From Nonomuraea rubra (GTDB taxonomy: Bacteria; Actinomycetota; Actinomycetes; Streptosporangiales; Streptosporangiaceae), in NCBI RefSeq assembly GCF_014207985.1, contig NZ_JACHMI010000001.1, positions 5,873,001 to 5,937,000 on the forward strand: 64,000 nt of DNA, in the 5' to 3' direction. This document shows positions 18,133-26,089 of this stretch, piece by piece. Every line of letters begins with the position of its first letter. The first letter of the stretch is position 1. Under the pieces are notes generated by a model that searched no databases, was not told where the DNA came from, and saw only the letters and a program-made list of their open reading frames with translations. The position numbers were made by a program, and so were the translations under genes.

Positions 18133-19208
18133 CCCGGCCCGTGAACCCGGCCGTGCCGCCGCCCGCAGACCTGCCCGTGGACCCGCCCGTGAACCCGGCC
18201 GTGACGCCGTCCGTGGCCCCGCTGGTCGCCTTTGCCATGCAGCCGCCGCTGTTGCCCGAGCTGTTCCCGCTGGATCTGCGCCGCCGGTTGTCGCTGGTCG
18301 GGCGGGTGCGCGAGCGCGTGATCGACGTCTTCGACGGGCCGCTCGACGCGGAGATCCTGATCACCGGGTGGGGGTGCCCGCGCATCGACGCCGACGTCCT
18401 GGCCACCGCGCCCCGGCTGCGGGCCGTCGTCCACGCCGCCGGCAGCGTCAAAGGACACCTGACGGCGGCGGTCTTCGATCGCGGCATCGCGGTGTCGTCG
18501 GCGGCGCAGGCCAACGCCGTTCCGGTGGCCGAGTTCACGCTCGCCATGCTGGTCCTGGCGGCCAAACAGGCGTTCGCCAGGGCGCGGGCGTACTCGGCGG
18601 GAGGCTGGTCGGGCGACGCGCTGCCCGGCGTGGCCACCCCCGGCGAGCGCGGCGGGCTGAGGGGGGCGACCGTCGGGGTGATCGGCGCTTCACGGGTAGG
18701 CCGGCTCGTCATCGGCGGGTTGCGCTCGCACGGGGCGCGGGTTCTGCTCAGCGACCCCTACGTCCCGGCGGAGGAGGCGGCGCGGCTGGGCGCGCGGGCC
18801 GTTCCGCTGGACGAGCTGTGCCGTTCGGCCGAGCTGGTCACCGTGCACGCGCCCGAGCTGCCGGAGACGCGGGGGCTGCTGGACGGGCGGCGGCTGGCGC
18901 TGCTGCGTGACGGGGCCGTGGTGGTCAACACCGCGCGCGGGGCGCTGATCGACACCGATGCCCTCGTACGGCAATGCTCGGGTGGGCGGATCTCCGCCGT
19001 GCTCGACGTGACCGATCCCGAGCCGCTGCCGCCGGGGCATCCGCTGCTCGGGCTGCCCAACGTGCTGGTGACACCGCACATCAGCGGGGCCAGAGGGCGG
19101 GAGTTGCGGCGGCTGGGGGAGTTCGCGGTGGGGGAGGTGGAACGGCTGGCCCGGGGGCGCCCACTGCGCGGCGCGATCCGCGTGGCCGACCTCAACCGCA
19201 TCGCCTGA
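18129..19208 (+). CDS. D-2-hydroxyacid dehydrogenase, NAD(P)-binding
   Basis: A 359-residue protein of the D-isomer-specific 2-hydroxyacid dehydrogenase family. The catalytic triad is visible in order: Arg in NTARGALIDTDAL, Glu in VLDVTDPEPLP and His in VTPHISGA. The nucleotide-binding loop reads VGVIGASRVGRLV, with Ser in place of the usual second Gly. The first ~30 residues are a Pro/Val-rich low-complexity tail (VNPAV occurs twice), so the true start could lie further in. ATG overlaps the lacI stop. In such a locus it may reduce a keto-acid or oxidise a sugar acid released by the lyase; this is inference. Confidence 0.88.
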   Translation: MTRPVNPAVPPPADLPVDPPVNPAVTPSVAPLVAFAMQPPLLPELFPLDLRRRLSLVGRVRERVIDVFDGPLDAEILITGWGCPRIDADVLATAPRLRAVVHAAGSVKGHLTAAVFDRGIAVSSAAQANAVPVAEFTLAMLVLAAKQAFARARAYSAGGWSGDALPGVATPGERGGLRGATVGVIGASRVGRLVIGGLRSHGARVLLSDPYVPAEEAARLGARAVPLDELCRSAELVTVHAPELPETRGLLDGRRLALLRDGAVVVNTARGALIDTDALVRQCSGGRISAVLDVTDPEPLPPGHPLLGLPNVLVTPHISGARGRELRRLGEFAVGEVERLARGRPLRGAIRVADLNRIA

Positions 19209-19223
19209 CGCCTGGAGCCACCC

Positions 19224-21143
19224 ATGCCCGCAACCCCGCCCCCCGGCCCACCCGCTTCCGGCAGACCGGCCCCTGACACGCCGTCCACCAGCGCGCCTGC
19301 TCACGATGTGCCTGCTCACGATGGGCGTGCTAGTGACGCGCCTGCTCGGGACACGCGCGAAAGCGATGCACCTGCTCGGGATGCACGCGTTCGGAATGCG
19401 CCTGCTCGGGACGCGTCGTTCTCCGGCGTGCTCCCGCCCGATGCGCCTGCCGGTGGCGGGATCACCGAGCGGCTGGTGCGCGAGATTCGCGAGGAGGCGG
19501 AGCGGGCGCGTACCACGCCCGCTCCCGAGCTGACCCCCGCCCTGTGGCGGCGCTTCGCGGACACCGGCGACCGGCTGGCCTACGAGCGGGCCTACTTCGA
19601 CCGCCGCCGGCGCCTGGCTGCCCTCGCCCTCGACGCCCACCTCAACGCCCGCTCCGACACCCGCCTTGATGCCCCTCCCGGCACCTGCCCCGATCCGGCC
19701 CTGCGCGACCTGCTGTGGTCGGTGTGCGAGGAGCGCACCTGGGTTCTGCCCGCGCACGAGCCGCACGACCGCCCGCTCGACACGTTCGTGGACCTGTTCG
19801 CCGCCGAGACCGCCCACACCCTGGCCGAGATCGTGGCCCTCCTGGCCGGCCACCTCGACCCCGAGGCGGCGGTCCGCGTGCGGGCGGAGGTGGACCGCAG
19901 GGTCCTGCGCCTCCTGCGGCCGGGCGAGCCCCCGATGTGGTGGGAGTCGGCCCCGCACAACTGGGCGGCCGTCTGCGCAGCCGCCACAGGACTGGCCGCG
20001 CTCGCCCTGGACTCGTCACGCCCGCCCGCGCTCGCCCTGGACTCGTCACGCCCGCCCGCGCCCCACCTCCCCGCGCTCCTGCCCCGCCTCAGGCGCGCGC
20101 TGGCGGCGTTCCTGTCGGGCTCGGGCGCGGACGGTGCCTGCCTGGAGGGCCCGGACTACTGGTCCTACGGTTTCGGCTACTTCGTCTACTTCGCCGAGGC
20201 GCTGCGCGAGCACACCGGCGAGGACCTCCTGGACGACCCGCACGTCCGCGAGATGGCCGCCTACCCGGCGAGGATCGACCTGGGCGACGGCACCAGACCC
20301 GCCTTCGCCGACTCGCACGCCCGAGGCGTGTACCCCACCGGCCTCCTGTCCCGCCTGGCCGCCCGCCTCGGCGTCCGCGTGCCGGAGCCGGCGGTCCCGT
20401 CGTTCCACGACGACCCCTGCCACCGCTGGGCCCACCTGACCCGCACCCTGTGGTGGTCACGGGAAACACCCCGCACAGCCCCGGAGCCGTGCTCGTACCT
20501 GCCGGACGCCGCGATCGTCGTGGCCAGGGCGGCGGGGACGGCGTTCGCCGCCAAGGGCGGCCACAACGACGAGCCGCACAACCACCTCGACCTCGGCCAC
20601 TTCGTGCTGCACGCGCACGGCCGGACGATCCTGGACGACCTGGGCGCGCCGGAGTACACCCGTGACTACTTCCGCGAGGGCCGCTACCAGGTGCCGCAGG
20701 CCTCGGCCGAATGGCACTCGGTCCCCCTGATCGACGGCGCCGCCCAGCTCCCCGGCCGCGAGCGCCGGGCCGAGGTGCTGGCGTACGCGGCGACCGGCGG
20801 TGCCGTGACGTTCGCGCTGGACCTCACCGCCGCCTACGCCACCCAGCACCGCTTCACCCGCACCTTCCACTGGCGCCCCGGCACGCTGGAGCTCGTGGAC
20901 GAGTTCGGCCCCGCGGACGTGCTGGTGGAGGAGCTGTTCGTCTCGCGGGTCCGCCCGGTGGCGGGCCCCGGCGTGATCACGTGGGGCCCGGTCGAGCTGC
21001 GGGTGCCGCCCGGCTGGCGGGCGCGAGCCGAGGAACGGCAGGTCCGCGGGCACGACGGCACCGTGGAGACCGTCCACCGGGTACGGCTGGCGGCACGCGT
21101 CCCGCCGGGCGCGTACCGCTTCCTGTTCACCGTGAGGACTTGA
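19224..21143 (+). CDS. Heparinase II/III-like polysaccharide lyase, probably cytoplasmic
   Basis: A 639-residue protein with an alpha-toroid N-terminal half and a heparinase II/III C-terminal beta-sandwich. The diagnostic segment GGHNDEPHNHLDLGHFVLHAHG followed by LDDLGAPEYTRDYF (about residues 450-480) carries the catalytic His and metal-binding His residues. There is no signal peptide; instead the first ~70 residues are a repetitive Ala/Pro/Asp stretch (APAHD/APARD units). Together with the importer this suggests cleavage of imported uronic-acid-containing oligosaccharides inside the cell. An in-frame 30-base tandem duplication lies at 19998-20057. The gene starts 15 bases after the dehydrogenase and converges with the MFS gene, overlapping it by 17 bases. 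Confidence 0.87.
   Translation: MPATPPPGPPASGRPAPDTPSTSAPAHDVPAHDGRASDAPARDTRESDAPARDARVRNAPARDASFSGVLPPDAPAGGGITERLVREIREEAERARTTPAPELTPALWRRFADTGDRLAYERAYFDRRRRLAALALDAHLNARSDTRLDAPPGTCPDPALRDLLWSVCEERTWVLPAHEPHDRPLDTFVDLFAAETAHTLAEIVALLAGHLDPEAAVRVRAEVDRRVLRLLRPGEPPMWWESAPHNWAAVCAAATGLAALALDSSRPPALALDSSRPPAPHLPALLPRLRRALAAFLSGSGADGACLEGPDYWSYGFGYFVYFAEALREHTGEDLLDDPHVREMAAYPARIDLGDGTRPAFADSHARGVYPTGLLSRLAARLGVRVPEPAVPSFHDDPCHRWAHLTRTLWWSRETPRTAPEPCSYLPDAAIVVARAAGTAFAAKGGHNDEPHNHLDLGHFVLHAHGRTILDDLGAPEYTRDYFREGRYQVPQASAEWHSVPLIDGAAQLPGRERRAEVLAYAATGGAVTFALDLTAAYATQHRFTRTFHWRPGTLELVDEFGPADVLVEELFVSRVRPVAGPGVITWGPVELRVPPGWRARAEERQVRGHDGTVETVHRVRLAARVPPGAYRFLFTVRT
19998..20057 (+). repeat. Perfect 30-bp tandem duplication within the lyase gene
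   Basis: Two identical copies (19998-20027 and 20028-20057) add the decapeptide ALALDSSRPP twice in the lyase. The frame is kept. It looks like a recent slippage event. Confidence 0.9.
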
Positions 21144-22569
21144 CGACCTGCTCCGCGGGAGCCCCGGCGGGCTCCGCCTCCCGGCGGCGGCCCGGCAGCG
21201 TCACGGTGATCGCCGCGGCCACCAGCGCGGCGCCGCAGCCGATGAGCAGGCCCGTGCGGAAGCCGGCCTCGGACGGCAGCTGGTGCCCGCCGAAGTCGAT
21301 GGTGAGCTGCGACAGGACGACGCCGATCACGGCGGCGGACACGGTGGTGCCGATGGAGCGCATCAGCGTGTTGAAGCTGTTGGCCGCGCCGGTCTCGGAC
21401 AGCGGCACGGCGCTCATGATGAGGGCGGGCATCGAGCCGTAGGCGAAGCCGACGCCGATGCTGATGACGCAGGTGATGATCAGCATGCCCCAGGCGGAGC
21501 CGAGCAGCGGCATGGACAGGCCGTACCCGAGCGCCATGACGAGGCTGCCGACGATCAGCGTGACCTTGGGGCCGCGCGCGGCCGACAGCCGGGCTCCGAT
21601 CGGCGAGATGATCATCATCATGAGGCCGGACGGCGCCATCCACAGGCCCGCCGCCAGCATCGACTGGCCCAGGCCGTAGCCGGTGGCGGCCGGGAGCTGG
21701 AGGATCTGGATGACGATCAGCGACTGGGCGTACATGGAGAAGCCGACGACGATCGAGGCCACGTTCGTCAGCAGCACCTGGGGCCGGGCGGTGACGCGCA
21801 GGTCCACCAGCGGGTCGCGGACCCGCAGCTCCCACCAGCCCCACGCGAGCAGCAGGACCACGGCGGCGCCCAGCAGCCCGAGCGTGATGCCGCTCGTCCA
21901 GCCCCAGTCGGCGCCCTTGGAGACGCCGAGCAGCAGGCACACCAGGCCCGCGCCGAGGCCGAGCGCGCCGAGCAGGTCGATGCGCCCGCGCGCCCTGGCG
22001 GGCGTGACCGGCACCAGCAGCCAGATCAGCGCCGCCACGACCAGGCTCAGCGCGGCCGAGCCCCAGAACAGCACCCGCCAGCTCGCGTACTCGGCGACCG
22101 CGGCGGACAGCGGCAGCCCGAGCGCGCCGCCGATCCCCATGGACGAGCTCATCAGCGCGATCGCGGGGCCCAGCCGGTGCGGCGGCAGCACGTCGCGCAG
22201 GGCGCTGATGCCCAGCGGGATCATGCCCATGCCCATGCCCTGCAGCCCCCGCCCGACGACCATCGGCGCCAGCGACCCGGCGAACGCGCAGATGACGCAG
22301 CCCACGACGAGCGGGACCGAGCAGACGAGCATCATGCGGCGCTTGCCGTACAGGTCGCCCAGCCGGCCCATCACGGGCGTCGTGACGGCTCCGGCCAGCA
22401 GCGTGACCGTGATCACCCAGGAGGCGTTGGAGGCCGTGGTGCCCAGCAGGGCCGGCAGCACGCCGATCAGCGGCACGACCAGGGTCTGGGACAGCGCCGC
22501 CACGATGCCGGCCACGGCCATGACGGTGACGATGCCGCTGCCGCGACTGCCGGAACCACTCTCTTCCAC
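21127..22569 (-). CDS. DHA2-family MFS drug exporter
   Basis: A 480-residue, 14-helix EmrB/QacA-type exporter. Signature elements: GRLGDLYGKRRMM in loop 2-3, the motif C-like segment GPAIALMSSSMGIGGALGLPLS in helix 5, and TASNASWVITVTLLAGAVTTPV in helix 2. GTG 22569 is preferred as start because GAGGGG is correctly spaced upstream; an in-frame ATG at 22596 lacks a ribosome-binding site. It is divergent from a MarR regulator with a palindromic operator between them, a classic repressor/exporter arrangement. Confidence 0.9.
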   Translation of the reverse strand: MEESGSGSRGSGIVTVMAVAGIVAALSQTLVVPLIGVLPALLGTTASNASWVITVTLLAGAVTTPVMGRLGDLYGKRRMMLVCSVPLVVGCVICAFAGSLAPMVVGRGLQGMGMGMIPLGISALRDVLPPHRLGPAIALMSSSMGIGGALGLPLSAAVAEYASWRVLFWGSAALSLVVAALIWLLVPVTPARARGRIDLLGALGLGAGLVCLLLGVSKGADWGWTSGITLGLLGAAVVLLLAWGWWELRVRDPLVDLRVTARPQVLLTNVASIVVGFSMYAQSLIVIQILQLPAATGYGLGQSMLAAGLWMAPSGLMMMIISPIGARLSAARGPKVTLIVGSLVMALGYGLSMPLLGSAWGMLIITCVISIGVGFAYGSMPALIMSAVPLSETGAANSFNTLMRSIGTTVSAAVIGVVLSQLTIDFGGHQLPSEAGFRTGLLIGCGAALVAAAITVTLPGRRREAEPAGAPAEQVVKSSR

Positions 22570-22604
22570 GCGGATCCCCCTCAAAACTCTCGGCATGGGA
22601 AGCG

Positions 22605-22639
22605 ATGTGCACTCTACACATAGTGTGTTACATGCACAT
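22605..22639. promoter_or_regulatory. Inverted repeat between exporter and MarR genes
   Basis: ATGTGCA (22605-22611) and TGCACAT (22633-22639) are perfect inverted arms 21 bases apart; between them ACACATAGTGTGT gives a second, inner imperfect palindrome. The location between two divergent genes suits the binding site of the MarR protein encoded at 22696. Confidence 0.6.
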
Positions 22640-22695
22640 TTTGCAGGCTCTCGGCAGATAGGCTGGGCCCGCATCGGATGGATAGAAGGACCGGC

Positions 22696-23151
22696 ATGGA
22701 CAAGCCCACGCACCTGATCGAGTACGAGACGATGCTGCTCGGCCAGCACCGCCACCTCGACCGCAGCGCGTACATCCTGCTCAGCCGCATCCGGATGGAG
22801 GGCATGATGTCCATCGGCCAGCTCAGCGAGGCGTTCGGGCTCGACGTGTCCACGCTCAACCGGCACACGTCCGCGCTGCTGCGCCGGGGACTGGCCGAGC
22901 GCATCCCGGACCCGCAGGGCGGCGTCGCCCGCAAGTTCCGCCTCACCGAGGAGGGCGAGCGTTACCTCGACTCCGAGCGTGCCAGGAACATCAACGGCCT
23001 GGAGAAGGTGCTGGCCGGCTGGACCGCCGACGAGGTCGCGGCCTTCGCCGCCTACCTCAAGCGCTTCAACACCGACATCGAACGCCTCCGCGGCCGCTCC
23101 TGGCCCCACCCGGAGCGCAAGGCCCAGCAGGGCAGCGGCGCGGGCGTGTAG
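22696..23151 (+). CDS. MarR-family transcriptional regulator
   Basis: A 151-residue winged-helix regulator. The recognition region is MSIGQLSEAFGLDVSTLNRHTSALLRRGL (about 38-66) followed by the wing RIPDPQGGVARKFRLTEEGERYL. The ATG at 22696 (AGAAGG upstream) was preferred to an ATG six codons earlier. It probably represses the divergent DHA2 exporter and itself through the palindrome in between. Confidence 0.9.
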   Translation: MDKPTHLIEYETMLLGQHRHLDRSAYILLSRIRMEGMMSIGQLSEAFGLDVSTLNRHTSALLRRGLAERIPDPQGGVARKFRLTEEGERYLDSERARNINGLEKVLAGWTADEVAAFAAYLKRFNTDIERLRGRSWPHPERKAQQGSGAGV

Positions 23152-23180
23152 GAGCTGGGGCTCCGGGTAGCCGTGGGCGG

Positions 23181-23591
23181 GTGAGTCACGAAGAGGAGTT
23201 CGGCTTCGCGTTCGAGGAGCGTTACCGCCCGCTGCTCGCCGTTCTCGGCATCCGCCCGTCCACGTGCAGGCTGACGCTCACCGGCGAGCTGCTGCGGGTG
23301 CGCTTCGGGCCGTGGCTGGTGCTGTCGCCGCGGCGCAACGTCACCGGCGTGGAGCTGTCCGGCCCGTACTCGCCGGTGAAGGCGATCGGGGTGCGCGTGT
23401 CGCTGGCCGACGGCGGGCTGACGTTCGGCAGCAGCACGACGCAGGGGGTCTGCATCTGCTTCCGCCGCTCGGTGTCCGGCAGCGAGCCCTTCGGACTGCT
23501 CCGCCATCCCGCCCTGACCGTCACGGTCGAGGACCCCGCCCGGTTGATCGGCCTGCTCACTCCGGCGGGCCGCCCTGCGCCAGCGCTCTGA
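23181..23591 (+). CDS. Conserved actinobacterial protein of unknown function
   Basis: A 136-residue protein beginning with GTG. It is a compact beta-rich sequence with the recurring pattern FxFExRYRPLLxxLGIRP, VRFGPWLVLSP, GPYSPVKAIGVRVSLADGGLTFGS and LRHPALTVTVEDP. I recall this pattern from many uncharacterised actinobacterial proteins, but know no function. It follows marR by 29 bases in the same direction and may be co-transcribed. Confidence 0.72.
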   Translation: MSHEEEFGFAFEERYRPLLAVLGIRPSTCRLTLTGELLRVRFGPWLVLSPRRNVTGVELSGPYSPVKAIGVRVSLADGGLTFGSSTTQGVCICFRRSVSGSEPFGLLRHPALTVTVEDPARLIGLLTPAGRPAPAL

Positions 23592-23594
23592 CCA

Positions 23595-23611
23595 GGTCCG
23601 ATATGCGGACC
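23595..23611. promoter_or_regulatory. Short inverted repeat upstream of the beta-lactamase-like gene
   Basis: GGTCCG-ATATG-CGGACC is a perfect 6-base inverted repeat, immediately followed by the palindrome CGATATCG (23611-23618). It lies about 95 bases before the beta-lactamase-like start and directly after the previous stop codon. It may be an operator; no T-run follows, so a terminator is less likely. Confidence 0.4.
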
Positions 23612-23704
23612 GATATCGCGAACGCGCCCATAGCGCTATTAGACATCCGCTGATCACATCTGCTTGGCTCTCCGAACGGATCACCGAGCGAAGGACGATG
23701 TGAC

Positions 23705-24646
23705 ATGCGACACCTGCGCGCCGCCACCGTGCTGCCCGCGACCGCCCTGGCGATCTCCCTCCTGGGAGGCGGCACCCTGACGACGGGCACGGCCTCGGCA
23801 GCGGTGTCGATGCCAGTGTCGGGGGTGGCCGTCTCCAGCGAGGCCCGGGTCAAGAAGGAGCTGCGCGCGCTGGAGACCGCCTTCAAGGGGCGCATCGGCG
23901 CGTACGCCCTCGACACGGCCACCGGCAAGACCCTGACGTACCGGGCGGGGGAGCGCTTCCCCATGCTGTCCACGTTCAAGGCGCCCCTGTGCGCGGCCGT
24001 CCTGCACCAGGCCCGCACCCGGCAGCCCGGGCTGATGAGCAGGCACATCAAGTGGACGGCCGCCGACATGAAGCCCAACTCGCCCGTCACCGAGAAGCAC
24101 GTCAAGGACGGCCTGACCGTCTCCGAGCTGTGCGTCGCGGCCGTGACCCAGAGCGACGGGACCGCGTCCAACCTGCTGATGAAGCTGATCGGCGGGCCCG
24201 CGGGGATGACGGCCTACTTCCGTACGCTGAAGGACCCGATCTCCCGCATGGACCGCTGGCACCCCGGGCTCAACGACTGGACGCCCAAGGACCGGCGCGA
24301 CACCACCACGCCCGCGGCCATGGCCGGCAACCTGCGCGCGCTCGCGACCGGCACCGCGCTGCACGCCAAGGACCGCGAGCAGCTCGTCGCCTGGCTGCTC
24401 GCCGCCAAGGTCGGCGCGGAGCGCATCCCGGCCGGCCTGCCAAAGACCTGGACGATCGCCCACAAGACCGGCACCAACTCCGACGGCTTCGGCGGCGGGA
24501 ACGACATCGCCGTCATCTGGCCGGAGAAGGGCGGCGCCCCGATCATCATGGCCGTCTACTCCAACCGGACCCCCGGCCTGCCCATCGACAACCAGACCAT
24601 CGCCAGGACCGCGACCGCCCTGGCCAAGGGCCTCGGCAGGCTCTGA
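23705..24646 (+). CDS. Class A beta-lactamase-like serine hydrolase lacking Glu166
   Basis: A 313-residue secreted protein: signal peptide (about 1-33), then a class A beta-lactamase fold. The nucleophile motif is S89-T-F-K92, the SDN loop reads S150-D-G152 and the KTG motif is K254-T-G256. The omega loop reads DRWHPGLND, where the family has RWEPELN: the general base Glu166 is replaced by His186, and Glu168 by Gly188. Without Glu166 class A enzymes usually acylate but hydrolyse the acyl-enzyme very poorly. The protein may therefore be a slow lactamase, a penicillin-binding or sensor protein, or an enzyme with another substrate. No BlaR/BlaI or AmpR gene is adjacent. Confidence 0.88.
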   Translation: MRHLRAATVLPATALAISLLGGGTLTTGTASAAVSMPVSGVAVSSEARVKKELRALETAFKGRIGAYALDTATGKTLTYRAGERFPMLSTFKAPLCAAVLHQARTRQPGLMSRHIKWTAADMKPNSPVTEKHVKDGLTVSELCVAAVTQSDGTASNLLMKLIGGPAGMTAYFRTLKDPISRMDRWHPGLNDWTPKDRRDTTTPAAMAGNLRALATGTALHAKDREQLVAWLLAAKVGAERIPAGLPKTWTIAHKTGTNSDGFGGGNDIAVIWPEKGGAPIIMAVYSNRTPGLPIDNQTIARTATALAKGLGRL

Positions 24647-24656
24647 CCTCCGGATC

Positions 24657-25613
24657 TCACCGGGCGTCCCACCAGTCGAGCACCCGGGTCCCCGACAGGG
24701 TCAGCCACTTCGACGGCTTCCCCTCCGGCACGTCCACCTCGAACCACACCGCCCCCGGCAGCGTGCGGCCCTGCAACCAGGTGCCGTCCGGCTGCCGGGC
24801 GGCCCGGACGAGCTCGATCGCCTCGGCCATGCGCGGGTCGGGCGGCACGCCGTCGAACAGCGCCGCCCGGCGGAAGTACTCGGCAGCGTTGAGCACGCTG
24901 TAGAACCAGCGGAACGGGTACGCGAAGCGGCCCACCCACGGCGCGACCGGCTCGCCCGTGGACAGGCGGCGGAAGAGCCCGCGCCGCAGCAGGTACTCCT
25001 CGCCGCCGCGCCGGGCGGCCCGGGTCGCCTCCGTGCCTCCGGTCGCGATGTCGTAGGCGAGCAGCCCCTTGAGCGAGTTGAGCGTGGAGTGGAACGACGA
25101 GCGCGTCGAGCCCTCGACCCACTCGCAGTTCCAGCCGCCGTCGGGCAGCCGGTGCTCGACCAGCCAGTCGACGATGCCGGTGATGCCGGCGCCGAGCCAC
25201 AGGCCGTTCTCCACCGTCCAGGCGTTGATGCAGCAGTCGACCTCGCCACCCCAGTACGGCAGGTTGTCGTACTCCCAGCGGCAGTTCCGGTCGAGCAGCT
25301 CGGCCGTGCCGCGCAGCGCGGCGGCGTCGAGGCCCCACTCGCGCAGCGAGTTGAGCGTCCACGTGGTCGCCGTCCAGGGCTGCTCCCGCGCGGCCGCGTC
25401 GAAGTCGTGGCCGGCGGGGAAGAACGCGCCGCCCGCCCACTGGCCGTCAGGGTCCTGCAGCGCGAGCAGCCGCGCGCCGAAGCCCTCGGTCGCGACCCTG
25501 GCCCTGGTCGCCTCCCAGACCTCGGGCGGCTCGTGCAGCAGGTCCCGCTCGACCTGCCAGCGCAGGGCCGGATCGCTGTCGCGCAGCCACGGGATCAGGG
25601 CGCTGGTCACCAT
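24657..25613 (-). CDS. Terpenoid-cyclase/prenyltransferase-like alpha-toroid protein (squalene cyclase-like)
   Basis: A 318-residue protein made of helical repeats with QW-like motifs (LQDPDGQWAGG, RLPDGGWNCEW, ARQPDGTWLQG), the alpha/alpha toroid also found in squalene-hopene cyclases. It is only about half the length of a real cyclase and no DXDD protonation motif was seen, so catalytic cyclisation is unlikely. ATG 25613 (MVTSALIPWL) is the probable start, although no clear ribosome-binding site precedes it. It lies 44 bases behind the marR gene in the same direction. Function unknown. Confidence 0.72.
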   Translation of the reverse strand: MVTSALIPWLRDSDPALRWQVERDLLHEPPEVWEATRARVATEGFGARLLALQDPDGQWAGGAFFPAGHDFDAAAREQPWTATTWTLNSLREWGLDAAALRGTAELLDRNCRWEYDNLPYWGGEVDCCINAWTVENGLWLGAGITGIVDWLVEHRLPDGGWNCEWVEGSTRSSFHSTLNSLKGLLAYDIATGGTEATRAARRGGEEYLLRRGLFRRLSTGEPVAPWVGRFAYPFRWFYSVLNAAEYFRRAALFDGVPPDPRMAEAIELVRAARQPDGTWLQGRTLPGAVWFEVDVPEGKPSKWLTLSGTRVLDWWDAR

Positions 25614-25657
25614 GCCGTGCAGTCTGGCACGGGAAGCGGCCTCCTGGCATGCCCCGT

Positions 25658-26089
25658 TCACGACTCCGGGGTGCGCAGCCTGGCCATGATGCGGTCGAGG
25701 GCGGCCAGGTCGCCGGGATCCAGGGCGAGCAGGGAGCGCGGCGGGCGGGCCAGGATGCGCTCGGCCTCCTCGGCGACCGCGGTCCCCTCGGGGGTGAGAG
25801 TGACGATCTTGCTGCGGCGGTCGCCGGGGGAGACGCTGCGGGTGACGTAGCCGCGCTGCTCCAGGTCGTCCACCATCAGCGTGGTGTACGGCTTGTCGGT
25901 CGACAGCTCGGCGGTCAGCTCCCGCATGGTCATCGGCCCGGACAGCAGCCTGCGCAGGGCCTTGACCCGGAAGAAGCTCATGCCGAGCGTCTCCGCGACC
26001 TCCTTGCGGCGGTCCTCCTGGCGCAGGACGAGGTCGTACATGGCGGCCCAGACGCGGGCCACCGCCTCCTGGCCGGAGGTGTCGCTCAT
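25658..26089 (-). CDS. MarR-family transcriptional regulator
   Basis: A 143-residue winged-helix regulator with MTMRELTAELSTDKPYTTLMVDDLEQRGYV as recognition segment and the MarR wing SVSPGDRRSKIVTLTPEG. Its ATG overlaps the stop of the DHA2 exporter (ATGA), so exporter and regulator are made together; the palindromes at the exporter start are its likely target. Confidence 0.92.
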   Translation of the reverse strand: MSDTSGQEAVARVWAAMYDLVLRQEDRRKEVAETLGMSFFRVKALRRLLSGPMTMRELTAELSTDKPYTTLMVDDLEQRGYVTRSVSPGDRRSKIVTLTPEGTAVAEEAERILARPPRSLLALDPGDLAALDRIMARLRTPES

